A DNA stretch of 64,000 bases from an uncultured Sphingomonadales bacterium (GTDB lineage: Bacteria; Pseudomonadota; Alphaproteobacteria; Sphingomonadales; Sphingomonadaceae). This document shows, piece after piece, positions 9,277 through 17,475 of the stretch. The stretch is from the NCBI GenBank assembly GCA_937898525.1, contig CALCBC010000089.1, positions 1 through 64,000 of the forward strand. The letters are read 5' to 3'. The position numbers and the translations under genes were made by a program. Under the pieces are notes generated by a model. That model was not told the DNA's origin. It worked only from the letters and a program-made list of their open reading frames with translations, and did not search any database. The first letter of the stretch is position 1, and every line of letters starts with the position of its first letter.

Positions 9277-10398
9277 ATGGCCCGCAAGTTCCTGTACCTC
9301 GTCGCCGGACTGATCGTCCTGTTCCTCGCTGCGCTGTTCGCGCTGCGCATCGCGGGCGACTCGCTGGCCGAGATCGCGTTCGTCCCGTCGGGCGACTTCG
9401 TCGAACAGGAGCCGCTGGCCGACAACGCCTACGCCGACCCGGCGATGTGGCTGTCGCACCCGCGGCGCGACCGCGCTCGCGATCCGGCGCGGTGGGCTCC
9501 TCCGGACCTGCCGCCGCTTGCGGCGCCTGCACCGCCGTTCGCGGTCTTCTTCGTCCACCCGACGAGCTACCTCGAACGGACGCAGTGGAACGCGGCGCTC
9601 GACGATGCGCAGTCGCAGGCCCGGGCGCGGACCTACCTGCGTGGAATGGCCAGCCCGTTCGCCGCCGCGAGCGAAATCTGGGCGCCCCGCTACCGCCAGG
9701 CGACCTTCGGCGCGTTCCTGACGGACAAGCCCGAGGCACGGCGCGCGATCGATCTCGCCTACCGCGACGTGGCGCAGGCGTTCGATGCCTTCCTGCAGGA
9801 AACCGGGGAGGATGTGCCGATCGTCCTTGCCGGGCATAGCCAGGGAGCGGCGCACGTGGTGCGGCTGGTGCGCGAGAAGGTCGCCGGAACTCCGCTCGAG
9901 CGCCGTGTGGCGGCGATCTATGCGGTGGGTTGGCCGATCTCGGTCGAACACGACCTCCCGGCCCTTGGACTCCCCGCGTGCGAACGGCCGGACCAGGGAA
10001 GATGCATCCTCAGCTGGTCGAGCTTCGGCGAGCCCGCCGATCCCGGCCAGTGGCTCGAACCGTACCGGGCGTCGCTCGGCTTCGACGGTCAGCCCCGCGG
10101 CGATGAAGCAATTCTATGTGTCAACCCGGTCAACGGCGTGCTTGGCGGCGCCGCGTCAGCAGAAGCCAATCTCGGCACACTCGTGCCGAATGCCGACCTG
10201 ACCGGCGGCGAACTCGTCCCGGGCAAGGTGTCGGCCCGGTGCGACGAACGGGGCCTGCTGCTGATCGGCGACCCGCCCGAGATGGGGCCCTACGGGCTGC
10301 CCGGCAACAACTACCACGTCTACGACGTGCCGCTGTTCTGGGCCAACGTCCGGGCGGACGTCATGCGGCGGGTCGAGGCCGCCGGCCGTGGCCGCTAG
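9277..10398 (+). CDS. DUF3089 alpha/beta-hydrolase-like protein
   Basis: The 373-residue protein begins with one hydrophobic segment (about 5-25), so it is membrane anchored or exported. It matches the DUF3089 family as I know it: AVFFVHPTSYLERTQWNAAL around residues 89-108 and the nucleophile elbow GHSQG with Ser188. This suggests a serine hydrolase or lipase-like enzyme with unknown substrate. It overlaps ruvX by 11 bases. Confidence 0.82.
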   Translation: MARKFLYLVAGLIVLFLAALFALRIAGDSLAEIAFVPSGDFVEQEPLADNAYADPAMWLSHPRRDRARDPARWAPPDLPPLAAPAPPFAVFFVHPTSYLERTQWNAALDDAQSQARARTYLRGMASPFAAASEIWAPRYRQATFGAFLTDKPEARRAIDLAYRDVAQAFDAFLQETGEDVPIVLAGHSQGAAHVVRLVREKVAGTPLERRVAAIYAVGWPISVEHDLPALGLPACERPDQGRCILSWSSFGEPADPGQWLEPYRASLGFDGQPRGDEAILCVNPVNGVLGGAASAEANLGTLVPNADLTGGELVPGKVSARCDERGLLLIGDPPEMGPYGLPGNNYHVYDVPLFWANVRADVMRRVEAAGRGR

Positions 10399-10873
10399 CC
10401 TTCCGGTGACCGAACGCGCGGACGAGTTCCGCGCGGCACTGCCCGAGGGCGGCGCGCTGCTCGGCCTCGACCTCGGTACGCGGACGATCGGCACGGCGTT
10501 CTGCGACGCCGGCTGGCGCTTCGCCTCGGCCGGGAAGACGCTGGCGCGCGGCAAGTTCGCGCGGGATCTCGCGGCACTGCGCGCGCTTGTGGTGGAGCGC
10601 AAGGTTGCCGGGGTGGTGATCGGCCTGCCGCTCAACATGGACGGCACCAGCGGGCCGCGTGCTCAGGCGAGCCGCGCCTATGCCCGCAACCTCGCAGAAA
10701 TGCTTGGCCTGCCGGTGCTGCTGTGGGACGAACGCTGGTCGACGGCGAGCGCCGAGCGCGCGATGATCGACCAGGACCTGAGCCGGGCGAAGCGCGCCGA
10801 GCGAATCGACAGCCACGCTGCCGCGGTGATCCTGCAGGCCGCGATCGACGCACTCGCGGGGGGAGTCCTCTGA
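10388..10873 (+). CDS. ruvX: Putative pre-16S rRNA nuclease / Holliday-junction resolvase-like YqgF
   Basis: YqgF/RuvX family RNase H-fold nuclease, 161 residues, starting at GTG 10388. The family motifs are LGLDLGTRTIGTAFCD (first catalytic Asp), GLPLNMDGTSGPRAQ, LLWDERWST, and the late DSHAAAVILQ with the last acidic residue. In E. coli this family processes the 5' end of 16S rRNA; the Holliday-junction role is less certain. It closes the tightly packed pyrE-ruvX run. Confidence 0.92.
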   Translation: MAASLPVTERADEFRAALPEGGALLGLDLGTRTIGTAFCDAGWRFASAGKTLARGKFARDLAALRALVVERKVAGVVIGLPLNMDGTSGPRAQASRAYARNLAEMLGLPVLLWDERWSTASAERAMIDQDLSRAKRAERIDSHAAAVILQAAIDALAGGVL

Positions 10874-10950
10874 TGCCGGATGAAGCGGTCGGCGAGATGG
10901 TCATGCCCGGCCCGACGCCGTTGCCGACGTTGCGATCTTCGCGGATTCCG

Positions 10951-10968
10951 GCCGCCGCAAGAGGCGGC
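10951..10968 (+). terminator. Small hairpin after ruvX
   Basis: GCCGCC (10951-10956) pairs with GGCGGC (10963-10968) around a 6-nt loop, between the convergent ruvX and the minus-strand gene ending at 10976. No T-run follows, so intrinsic termination is doubtful. Confidence 0.3.
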
Positions 10969-10975
10969 GCTGCCC

Positions 10976-11932
10976 CTACTGGTCGCTAGTCCTGATGCTC
11001 GTGGCTTGATCGCCGTCGGCACCCATCTTGCGTTCGGGTGAAGCCAGCGCTGCCCTGCGCCGCCTCGCTTCAACAGAGACCAACCGACAACCCGACTTCT
11101 CTGCCCTTCGCCAGAGCTCGTCCCTTTCCTCCATGCCCAAGACTCCCGCTTGCGCCTCGAGCGCGGTCAGGCGCATGCGGTCGCTCGGGTGGGTGCGGGC
11201 GAGATGCTCGGCAAGATCGAGCGCCTCGGGGCTGCCCAGGCCGACGGCGATGCGCAAGAATACCTCGCTCGCGCCCGGACCGAGGATGCCCGCTATCTGG
11301 TTGCGCTCGACATCGAAGCGGTACTGGTCCAGCCAACCCTGCGCGCCGCCGGCATGCATCACGTTGAGCGAGACCGAAAGCGAATCGGGCGGAAGCTGAG
11401 AGTGCACGTCGAGGTGCGCGCGATAGTGCAGTAACCGGCCGGGCGCGAGCCGCTCGCGCCCGGCAAAGCGCAGCCCGGCGGCCTCGCCGACCGCGCCGGC
11501 GACGGCTTCGAAGTCGTATTCCCAGTAATCCGACCAGTAGCCGGGACCGAAGTAGCCGAGCGTGAGGAAATCGAAGTTGTGGTCGTGCGGCAGGCCGTAG
11601 GCGAACAGCGCGGCGCCGCTGGCGCGGAACATGGCGTCCTCGCGCGACGGCCAGATGTTGGCGCGCAGGTAAACCTCGCCACCGAGAGGTGAGAGCATGA
11701 TCACCTGCGGACCGTAAGCCGTGGAGCCGTCGTCCGCGCGGTGGCGCCGGGTGAGTTCGGCAAGCATCAGGTCGGCGAGGAAGCGCCTGTCGTTGCCCAG
11801 CCGCTGCAGCCAGCCGGCCGCATCCTGCAGGCTGCCCTCGTCGCGCGGATCGAACCCGGCCGCGCCGAGCGCTGCGACGCAGGTGCCGAGGTCGCACGCG
11901 GCCGCCTCGCTGCAGTTCAGTTCACGGGGCAC
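10976..11932 (-). CDS. Cupin-like protein of unknown function, third gene of the peptide cassette
   Basis: I recognise the general type only: proteins like this occur in sphingomonads and are sometimes mislabelled transposase, but nothing here resembles one. The 318-residue protein is soluble, without a signal peptide. A cupin-like metal-site pattern is visible: H116-D-H118 in GLPHDHNFDFLTLG, then Y/W- and acid-rich GPGYWSDYWEYD, then PGRLLHYRAHLDVHSQLPP with H173 and H177, and a final strand SLSVSLNVM. This order resembles the HxH plus PG...H motifs of metal cupins and would suit an iron enzyme, but that is inference. It overlaps the preceding gene by 11 bases. Confidence 0.6.
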   Translation of the reverse strand: MPRELNCSEAAACDLGTCVAALGAAGFDPRDEGSLQDAAGWLQRLGNDRRFLADLMLAELTRRHRADDGSTAYGPQVIMLSPLGGEVYLRANIWPSREDAMFRASGAALFAYGLPHDHNFDFLTLGYFGPGYWSDYWEYDFEAVAGAVGEAAGLRFAGRERLAPGRLLHYRAHLDVHSQLPPDSLSVSLNVMHAGGAQGWLDQYRFDVERNQIAGILGPGASEVFLRIAVGLGSPEALDLAEHLARTHPSDRMRLTALEAQAGVLGMEERDELWRRAEKSGCRLVSVEARRRRAALASPERKMGADGDQATSIRTSDQ

Positions 11933-12878
11933 AGGCGTCCTCGAGCGACCGGAGCGAAGGATGGGCCCTTACCAGGCTGTCGCGCAGCGCGGCGGCCGGA
12001 GCTGCGAGGGGGTCGCACGCAGTCTCGGCCACCGCGCATAGCGTTCGAAATCCCGTGGCCGTATCGAGGACCAGCCCCTCGCGCAGAGCCTGCCAGCGGA
12101 GTGAATCCGCCCCTTCCTGCGCGGCGATCTCGGCCAACACCGGAGCGGCTTCTCGGCACTCCATCCGGCCGAGCACGGCAATCATAGCCTCGTGCCGGCT
12201 GGCCCGGATGTCGCCCGACGCCTGGCGCAGCTGCACACCGTCCGCGAGCGCATATTCGCTCACCGGACCCGGCGGGTCGGCCGCACGCTCGAGGCGCAGC
12301 GAGACGAGCCTCCGCGTGATCGTTAGCACTTGCAGCTCCTCCAGCTTGAGGTCGAGAGCCAGACGCGAGCCCGGGCCCAGCATGCGGGGCTGGATCGCGA
12401 AGCGCGCTGCCGAAGCCTTGCGATGCACGAGTCGCGCCTGCGCCCGGCCGCCGATGACGGCCTCGTGCCGCTCGCCATCACCAAGCGTGACGGTGTCGAG
12501 GGTCCAGCGGCCCGGTTCGTGCGCATGGAGCACGAGATGCGCCCTCCCGTGGCGGGCGAGAAGCAGCGTCGATGTGCCGCTCTCGTAGCCGTGACGCAGC
12601 GGCGGGTGGCCGAAGGGCTCGCGCGCCAGCGCGCGGCAAAGGTCGCGAACCAGCGCCCCGACGAAGACTGGGGCGCTGCGACGGTCGGCAAGCAGGGCGT
12701 GCAAGGCCGGGCAGGCCGCCAACGGCTCTCCGGCGCCGTAGCGTTCGAGCTCGCGCATCACCGGGGCCACTTCGCGCAAGGCGCGCCAGCGCTCGAAGGC
12801 GGCGACCATCGCCGCCTGTGCGCGGCGCTGTGGCGTGCGGTCCACTCTCAGCGCCGCGATCGCCGGGTCGACTCGCAC
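11922..12878 (-). CDS. Conserved hypothetical protein with HEAT-like C-terminus, second gene of the peptide cassette
   Basis: The 318-residue protein is not recognised functionally. The N-terminus is helical and Arg/Ala-rich. A beta-rich middle (about 95-210) includes GYESGTSTLLLARHG, HAHEPGRWTL and LELKLEELQVLTI-like strands. The C-terminal part from about residue 225 (SRHEAMIAVLGRM... then EAAPVLAEIAAQE) looks like HEAT-type helical repeats, which often bind peptides or proteins. There is no signal peptide or transmembrane segment. It lies 8 bases after the 54-residue ORF and overlaps the cupin-like gene, so the three form one transcription unit. Confidence 0.6.
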   Translation of the reverse strand: MRVDPAIAALRVDRTPQRRAQAAMVAAFERWRALREVAPVMRELERYGAGEPLAACPALHALLADRRSAPVFVGALVRDLCRALAREPFGHPPLRHGYESGTSTLLLARHGRAHLVLHAHEPGRWTLDTVTLGDGERHEAVIGGRAQARLVHRKASAARFAIQPRMLGPGSRLALDLKLEELQVLTITRRLVSLRLERAADPPGPVSEYALADGVQLRQASGDIRASRHEAMIAVLGRMECREAAPVLAEIAAQEGADSLRWQALREGLVLDTATGFRTLCAVAETACDPLAAPAAALRDSLVRAHPSLRSLEDACAP

Positions 12879-12886
12879 CGGCGCGG

Positions 12887-13051
12887 TCAGGCGAGACCGC
12901 CCCCCGGAGGCTGCACCTCGTAGATGAAGGTCGCGAGCAGGACGATTGAATCGTCGTGGCCCGGCGTGCGGCTGCCGACGAGACTGCCGAAAAGGCCGGT
13001 CAGCATCGACAGATCCGGCAGGCTGGCAAAGTCGATCTTTGGCAGGTCCAT
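12887..13051 (-). CDS. 54-residue peptide, first gene of the cassette (possible precursor peptide)
   Basis: Small ORF starting MDLPKIDFASLPDLSMLTGL and ending QPPGGGLA. A strong Shine-Dalgarno run (GGGGGG, six bases before ATG) supports translation from 13051 rather than from the longer frame. A Leu/Phe-rich amphipathic first half, a polar middle (RTPGHDDS), a hydrophobic strand-like LLATFIYEV and a Pro-Gly tail are visible; there is no Cys and no signal peptide. Its place ahead of a HEAT-like protein and a cupin-like protein suggests a substrate, a complex partner or a ribosomally made peptide precursor. None of these roles is shown by the sequence. Confidence 0.55.
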   Translation of the reverse strand: MDLPKIDFASLPDLSMLTGLFGSLVGSRTPGHDDSIVLLATFIYEVQPPGGGLA

Positions 13052-13066
13052 GGCTGTCCCCCCGAT

Positions 13067-13091
13067 GCGGCGGAGCCCCCCGCTCCGCCGC
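13067..13091 (-). promoter_or_regulatory. Perfect 10-bp hairpin in the leader of the 54-residue ORF
   Basis: GCGGCGGAGC (13067-13076) pairs perfectly with GCTCCGCCGC (13082-13091) around a C-only loop of five. In the minus-strand message it ends about 15 bases before the start codon and abuts the Shine-Dalgarno run, so it could control translation or stabilise the mRNA. Confidence 0.5.
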
Positions 13092-13134
13092 CGGGGCAGA
13101 GTGCGAAGCGCGAGCCCGAGGGTAAAGTTAATAG

Positions 13135-13161
13135 ATTGTAATGCGCCGGTGGGAGCGTCAG
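13135..13161 (-). promoter_or_regulatory. Possible sigma-70-type promoter for the peptide cassette
   Basis: On the minus strand TACAAT (13140-13135) is a good -10 in an AT-rich patch, with CTGACG (13161-13156) as a weak -35 at a 15-base spacing. It overlaps the last bases of the upstream siroheme gene. Predicted start of transcription is near 13128. Confidence 0.3.
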
Positions 13162-13916
13162 CCGCGCCGCAACACGACCGCCTGCCCCGGCGGCAGCGGA
13201 CCATCATGCGGCCACGGGCGGCGGATCGCGTCCGCCCGTGCGCGGGCGACGATCGCCGACGCGACGTCAGGCCCGACCAGCAGCACGTCGGCCGTTCCGA
13301 GCAGCCGCGCCTGGCGCAGCGTCAGATCGTCGGGATCGTCGCTCGAAAGCACGATCTCGAACAGCTCCGCGGTGGCGGTTTGGGCGGGCTCGCCGAGCCA
13401 GGCCTCGACCCGCCCGGCCGCACCGTCGGCCAGCGGATCGAGCGGCCCGCCCGGTGCGAGCGCCGCATCGAGCGCGCGGCGCCGCTCGGCCGGGTCAGGG
13501 AAACGCGCGCGCAGCCGTTCGCGCCCGCGGCTGAGCGCTCCGGCCAGATGGCCGAGACTGGCGGGCAGCAGCGCCTCGAGTCGAAGCCGCAGCTGCTTGG
13601 CGAGACCCGCCGAGGCGCCGCCGGTGCCGACGGCGATCAGCACCGGATCGCGGTCGAGCACGCTCGGGACGGTGAAGTCGCACAGGTCGGGGCGATCAAC
13701 GACGTTGACCAGCACGCCGCGCGCGCGAAGCCGGGCAGCCGCGGGTTCGGGACCGGGCAGCGCGACGAAGGCAAGGCGGGCGTCGGGATCGTCCTCGCGG
13801 GCTACGACAGCACCGGCGCGTTCGACGAGCCGTCGTTTCGCCTCGGCTGCTTCCCCCTCCCCGAGCACGATGACCGGCCTGCCGGCGACGAGGTGGAAGA
13901 GCGGAAGCGAGCGCAT
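13158..13916 (-). CDS. Siroheme synthase-like precorrin-2 dehydrogenase / ferrochelatase
   Basis: Met8/CysG N-terminal family, making siroheme from precorrin-2 by NAD-dependent oxidation and iron insertion. The 252-residue protein opens with a Rossmann start, LPLFHLVAGRPVIVLGEGEAA, and has VNVVDRPDLCDFTVPSVLDR and TGGASAGLAKQLRLRLE, both diagnostic. The last about 90 residues resemble only the first strands of a uroporphyrin-III methyltransferase domain, so this is not a full CysG; a separate CobA-type methylase would be needed elsewhere. It is 106 bases downstream of lysA, separated by a palindromic hairpin. Confidence 0.83.
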   Translation of the reverse strand: MRSLPLFHLVAGRPVIVLGEGEAAEAKRRLVERAGAVVAREDDPDARLAFVALPGPEPAAARLRARGVLVNVVDRPDLCDFTVPSVLDRDPVLIAVGTGGASAGLAKQLRLRLEALLPASLGHLAGALSRGRERLRARFPDPAERRRALDAALAPGGPLDPLADGAAGRVEAWLGEPAQTATAELFEIVLSSDDPDDLTLRQARLLGTADVLLVGPDVASAIVARARADAIRRPWPHDGPLPPGQAVVLRRG

Positions 13917-13996
13917 GAGCTCACCCTATCGGGTCTGCGGACCTCAGGCGAATGCAAATCGTCCCCGAGCTTGCCTCGGGGAGGATTGAACTCGTG

Positions 13997-14017
13997 AAAG
14001 GGGGACTGTCCCTCTTT
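13997..14017 (-). terminator. Palindromic hairpin downstream of lysA, with a repeat core
   Basis: Quasi-palindrome AAAGGGGGAC-T-GTCCCTCTTT lying just after the lysA stop. It has runs of T on both strands and could terminate lysA. Its core GGGAC-T-GTCCC is the same as in the repeat cluster at 62836-62934. Confidence 0.5.
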
Positions 14018-14022
14018 TCGGC

Positions 14023-15282
14023 TCACCTCAGCCAGTCGGGGACGCGTTCGGCGGCGGTGATCTCTTCGGGGAGGATGCGGTCGGCGACGACGGCGTAATT
14101 GTCGCCGTCGACCATGACCTCGGCGACGAACCCGCGGCTGTTATAGCTCGAAGCCATCGTCGCGCCGTAGGCGCCGGCGGTGCGGAACACGGCGAGGTCA
14201 CCGGCCTCGACACCTTCGATGTCGCGGCCCATCGCGAAAGTGTCGCCGGTCTCGCAGATCGGGCCGACAATGTTGGCGCGCATCCTCCTGTTCGACGGAC
14301 GGACGGCCTCGAAGTCGTGCCACGAGCCGTAGAGCGCCGGGCGCGCGAGGTCGTTCATCGCCGCGTCGACGATCACGAACGGATCGTTGATACCGCGCTT
14401 CACACGGACGACCCTGGTCAGCAGCACCCCGGCGTTGCCGGCGATCACCCGGCCCGGCTCGAACATCAGCTCGACGCCCCAGCCCTCGGTGACCCTCGCG
14501 ACCATCGCGCCGTACTCGGCCGGGCTCGGCATCGCGTCGCCGGGCTTGTAGGGCACGCCGAGGCCGCCGCCGAGGTCGACGTGGGTCACCTCGAGGCCCG
14601 CGGCGCGGACCTCGGCGAGCAGCTGGCCGAGCTTGCCGAACGCCCGCTCGAGCGGGGCAAGATCGGAAAGTTGGCTGCCGATGTGCACCGCGAGGCCGCG
14701 CATCTCCAGGCCCGGCAGCTTCGCCAGGCGGGCGTAGATCGCCGCCGCCTCGCCAATCGGCACGCCGAACTTGTTGTCGGCCTTGCCGGTCGAAATCTTG
14801 TCGTGGGTGCCGGCATCGACGTCGGGGTTGACGCGCAGCGCGCAGGGAGCGGCGATGCCCCGGGCCGCGGCGAGTGCAGCAAGCTCCTCGCCCTCCTCCT
14901 CGGACTCGAGGTTGAACTGGCCGATCCCGGCGTCGAGCGCGCGGACCAGCTCCCAGTGCTGCTTCCCGACGCCCGAGAACACGATGTCGGCCGCCGGCAT
15001 TCCCGCTGCGAGCGCGCGCTGCAGCTCGCCGCCCGAGACGACGTCGGCGCCGAAGCCTTCCCGCTGCATGACTTTGAGCACGGCGAGATTGGGATTCGCC
15101 TTGACCGCGAAGGCCAGGTGCACGCGGCCCAGCGGCGCGAGCGCATCGCGGAACACGCGTGCGTGGCGTTCGAGCGTCGCGCGCGAATAGACGTAGACCG
15201 GCGTGCCGACTTCCTCGGCAATCTGCGCCAGCGGCACGTCCTCGGCGTAGAGCTCGCCGTTCCTGAGCTGGAAATGGTCCAT
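14023..15282 (-). CDS. lysA: Diaminopimelate decarboxylase
   Basis: PLP enzyme of the alanine-racemase-like barrel fold that converts meso-diaminopimelate to lysine. The 419-residue protein has the PLP-lysine motif AFAVKANPNLAVLK, GADVVSGGEL, GLAVHIGSQL, the Gly-rich DLGGGLGVPY, and the substrate-site CETGDTFA. Length and motifs are complete. It lies 3 bases downstream of a small lipoprotein gene. Confidence 0.97.
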   Translation of the reverse strand: MDHFQLRNGELYAEDVPLAQIAEEVGTPVYVYSRATLERHARVFRDALAPLGRVHLAFAVKANPNLAVLKVMQREGFGADVVSGGELQRALAAGMPAADIVFSGVGKQHWELVRALDAGIGQFNLESEEEGEELAALAAARGIAAPCALRVNPDVDAGTHDKISTGKADNKFGVPIGEAAAIYARLAKLPGLEMRGLAVHIGSQLSDLAPLERAFGKLGQLLAEVRAAGLEVTHVDLGGGLGVPYKPGDAMPSPAEYGAMVARVTEGWGVELMFEPGRVIAGNAGVLLTRVVRVKRGINDPFVIVDAAMNDLARPALYGSWHDFEAVRPSNRRMRANIVGPICETGDTFAMGRDIEGVEAGDLAVFRTAGAYGATMASSYNSRGFVAEVMVDGDNYAVVADRILPEEITAAERVPDWLR

Positions 15283-15285
15283 GAG

Positions 15286-15531
15286 TCAGCCTTCGGGCGG
15301 CAAGTCGAACGGGTCTTCCTCGCGCTCTTCGGACTGCCGGCGCAGCTCGACCGTGCGCACCGGCTCTGCCTCGGGCGGAGGTTCGAGCAGCTCTTCGGCC
15401 GTCGGTGGATCGGCGCGGCCGAAGGGCGGCGGCGGGAGCGAAGCTCCCGCGCGCGGCTCGAGGTCGCGCTGGCTGCCACAGGCGGCAAGGCCGGCGAGCA
15501 GCAGCAGGGCGAAAGGCGGGGTACGACTCAT
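15286..15531 (-). CDS. Small lipoprotein between argH and lysA
   Basis: An 81-residue protein with a type II signal: MSRTPPFALLLLAGLAAC, lipobox LAAC with Cys at residue 18. The mature part is short, acidic and Pro/Glu-rich with no fold apparent. It overlaps the end of argH by 4 bases and is followed directly by lysA. A short lipoprotein next to lysA is a common arrangement (LptM/YifL-like), but sequence similarity to LptM cannot be judged here. Confidence 0.75.
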   Translation of the reverse strand: MSRTPPFALLLLAGLAACGSQRDLEPRAGASLPPPPFGRADPPTAEELLEPPPEAEPVRTVELRRQSEEREEDPFDLPPEG

Positions 15532-16922
15532 GCGCCCAGCCCTAGCGCCTCTCGCGCCTCGGCGATACGCCGGCGGACCTGATCGGGCGCGGTCCCGCCA
15601 TGACTCGCCCGCGCGGCGACAGAGGCCTCGACCGACAGCGCGCGGTAGACGCCTTCACCGATCCGGGAGTCGATCGCCTGCAGGTCGGCCAGCGGCAGCG
15701 CTTCGAGCGCGATGCCCCGGCTTTCCGCCAGTTTCACTGCGGCACCGGTAATGTGGTGCGCCTCGCGAAACGGCACTCCGGCCTCGCGCACGAGCCAGTC
15801 GGCGAGGTCGGTCGCGGTGGCGTAACCGAGCTCGGCAGCCTCGCGCATGCGATCGGTTCGGAACTCCGACGCCTCGACCATCCCGGTCATCGCCGCGATC
15901 GACAGGCCGAGCAGGCCGGCCGCCTCGAACACCGGCGGCTTGTCGTCCTGCATGTCCTTCGAATAGGCCAGCGGCAGGCCCTTCATCGTCACCATCAGCG
16001 AGACTGCGCAGCCGACGATGCGCCCGGCGTGGCCGCGGACGAGCTCGGCGGCGTCGGGGTTCTTCTTCTGCGGCATGATCGAGCTGCCGGTGGAGAGCGC
16101 GTCGGGCAGGCGGACGAAGCCGAACGGCTGGCTCGCCCAGATCACGAATTCCTCGGCAAGCCGCGACAAGTGCAGTGCGCACTGCGCCGCGGCCGTGAGG
16201 TAATCGAGCGCGAAGTCGCGGTCGGAGACCGAATCGAGGCTGTTCGCGGTCGGCCGGTCGAAGCCGAGCGCCTGCGCCGTCATCTCGCGGTCGATCGGGA
16301 AGCCCGTGCCGGCGAGCGCTGCGCTGCCGAGCGGGGACTCGTTGAGCCGCGCGCGCGCGTCGGCGAAGCGCGAGCGGTCGCGGCGGACCATCTCGTAGTA
16401 GGCCATGAGGTGGTGGCCGAGCGTCACGGGCTGCGCGGTCTGCAGGTGGGTGAAGCCGGGCATGATGCTCGCGGCATGCTCGTCGGCGCGCGCAATGAGC
16501 GCCTTCTGCAGTGCCTCGAGCCCCGCGTCCGCCTGGTCGATCGCATCGCGCACCCACAGCTTGAAATCGGTCGCCACCTGGTCGTTGCGGCTGCGCGCGG
16601 TATGCAGCCGCCCGGCCACCGCGCCGATCAGCTCGGCGAGGCGGCTCTCGGTGGTCATGTGGATATCCTCGAGCGACCAGTCCTCGGGGACGCCGTTGTT
16701 CTCGTACTCGGCGGCAACCCGGTCGAGCCCGCGCTCGATCGCCACGGCGTCCTCGGACGAGATCACGCCGCAGGCGCCCAGCATCGCCGCGTGGGCCTTG
16801 CTCGCGGCGATGTCCTGCCGCCACAGCGCCTTGTCGAACGGGATCGAGGCGTTAATTTCGCGCATTATCGAAGAGGGCCCTTCGGCGAAGCGCCCGCCCC
16901 ACATCCGGTTGGAGCCCGACAT
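15528..16922 (-). CDS. argH: Argininosuccinate lyase
   Basis: Last enzyme of arginine synthesis, splitting argininosuccinate to arginine and fumarate. The 464-residue protein has the N-terminal MWGGRFAEGPS, ARSRNDQVATDFKLW, TVTLGHH-like TAQPVTLGHHLMAYYEM, and the signature GSSIMPQKKNPD. ATG 16922 gives MSGSNRMWGG; the frame stays open further upstream but the extra residues are not family-like, and Met at 16904 is an alternative. Its start codon overlaps that of the divergent thioredoxin-like gene. Confidence 0.95.
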   Translation of the reverse strand: MSGSNRMWGGRFAEGPSSIMREINASIPFDKALWRQDIAASKAHAAMLGACGVISSEDAVAIERGLDRVAAEYENNGVPEDWSLEDIHMTTESRLAELIGAVAGRLHTARSRNDQVATDFKLWVRDAIDQADAGLEALQKALIARADEHAASIMPGFTHLQTAQPVTLGHHLMAYYEMVRRDRSRFADARARLNESPLGSAALAGTGFPIDREMTAQALGFDRPTANSLDSVSDRDFALDYLTAAAQCALHLSRLAEEFVIWASQPFGFVRLPDALSTGSSIMPQKKNPDAAELVRGHAGRIVGCAVSLMVTMKGLPLAYSKDMQDDKPPVFEAAGLLGLSIAAMTGMVEASEFRTDRMREAAELGYATATDLADWLVREAGVPFREAHHITGAAVKLAESRGIALEALPLADLQAIDSRIGEGVYRALSVEASVAARASHGGTAPDQVRRRIAEAREALGLGA

Positions 16923-17475
16923 GCCCCGATTGTCCGTGCTTTCGCTCACCTGCGCGCTCGCCCTCGTTGTGGCGGGGTGCGATAGGGAAAGCGAGGAAGC
17001 CGCGCAACCGGAAGCGGCGGCCGAGCTGACCGGGACGATCGACCGAAGCTCGGCCGGGCAGCCGATGCCGGCCGTCGAGCTGACCGATCCGTCTGGCGCG
17101 ACGCTCGCCACCGCCGACCTCAGGGGGACGCCAGTGCTGCTCAACCTGTGGGCTACCTGGTGCGTACCCTGCGTCGCCGAGATGCCCTTGCTCGACCAGC
17201 TCGCCGCCGACCTCGGCGAGGAGGTGCGCGTGGTGACCGTGAGCCAGGATCTGACCGGCGCCGAAGCGGTCGGGCCGTTCTTCGCCGAGCGGAAGCTCGA
17301 GAACCTGCCGCAGTGGCTTGATCCGGAGAACGAGCTCGGAGTGCTGGCGCAGGCGTCCGGCCTGCCGCTGACAGTCCTCTACGACGCCGAGGGCAAGGAA
17401 GTCTGGCGCGTCGCCGGCGGCTACGACTGGGCCGGCGCAGAGGCCCGCGCGGCGATCGCCGAGGCGACGACGTGA
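16921..17475 (+). CDS. TlpA-like thioredoxin-fold lipoprotein
   Basis: Periplasmic disulfide reductase of the TlpA/ResA type, 184 residues. The lipoprotein signal ends in LVVAGC (Cys20). The thioredoxin domain carries the redox motif WCVPC in NLWATWCVPCVAEMPLL (about residues 74-90) and the cis-proline region SGLPLTVLYD. Such proteins keep cytochrome or oxidase cysteines reduced; the exact client is unknown. The start codon overlaps argH's on the other strand, and the stop overlaps the next gene (GTGA). Confidence 0.88.
   Translation: MPRLSVLSLTCALALVVAGCDRESEEAAQPEAAAELTGTIDRSSAGQPMPAVELTDPSGATLATADLRGTPVLLNLWATWCVPCVAEMPLLDQLAADLGEEVRVVTVSQDLTGAEAVGPFFAERKLENLPQWLDPENELGVLAQASGLPLTVLYDAEGKEVWRVAGGYDWAGAEARAAIAEATT

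Noticed and set aside
8341..9951. Long antisense frame across the AI-2E-type permease and the DUF3089 gene
   Set aside because: Low-complexity Arg/Asp/Glu-rich translation opposite two well-supported genes.
10873..10989. 38-residue ORF starting in the ruvX stop codon
   Set aside because: The overlap looks like coupling, but the residues are Pro/Arg/Ala-rich without pattern, it contains a hairpin and overlaps the convergent gene's 3' end.
10976..11932. Transposase annotation for the cupin-like gene
   Set aside because: No DDE or HUH residues, no terminal inverted repeats or target duplications near it; motif order looks cupin-like.
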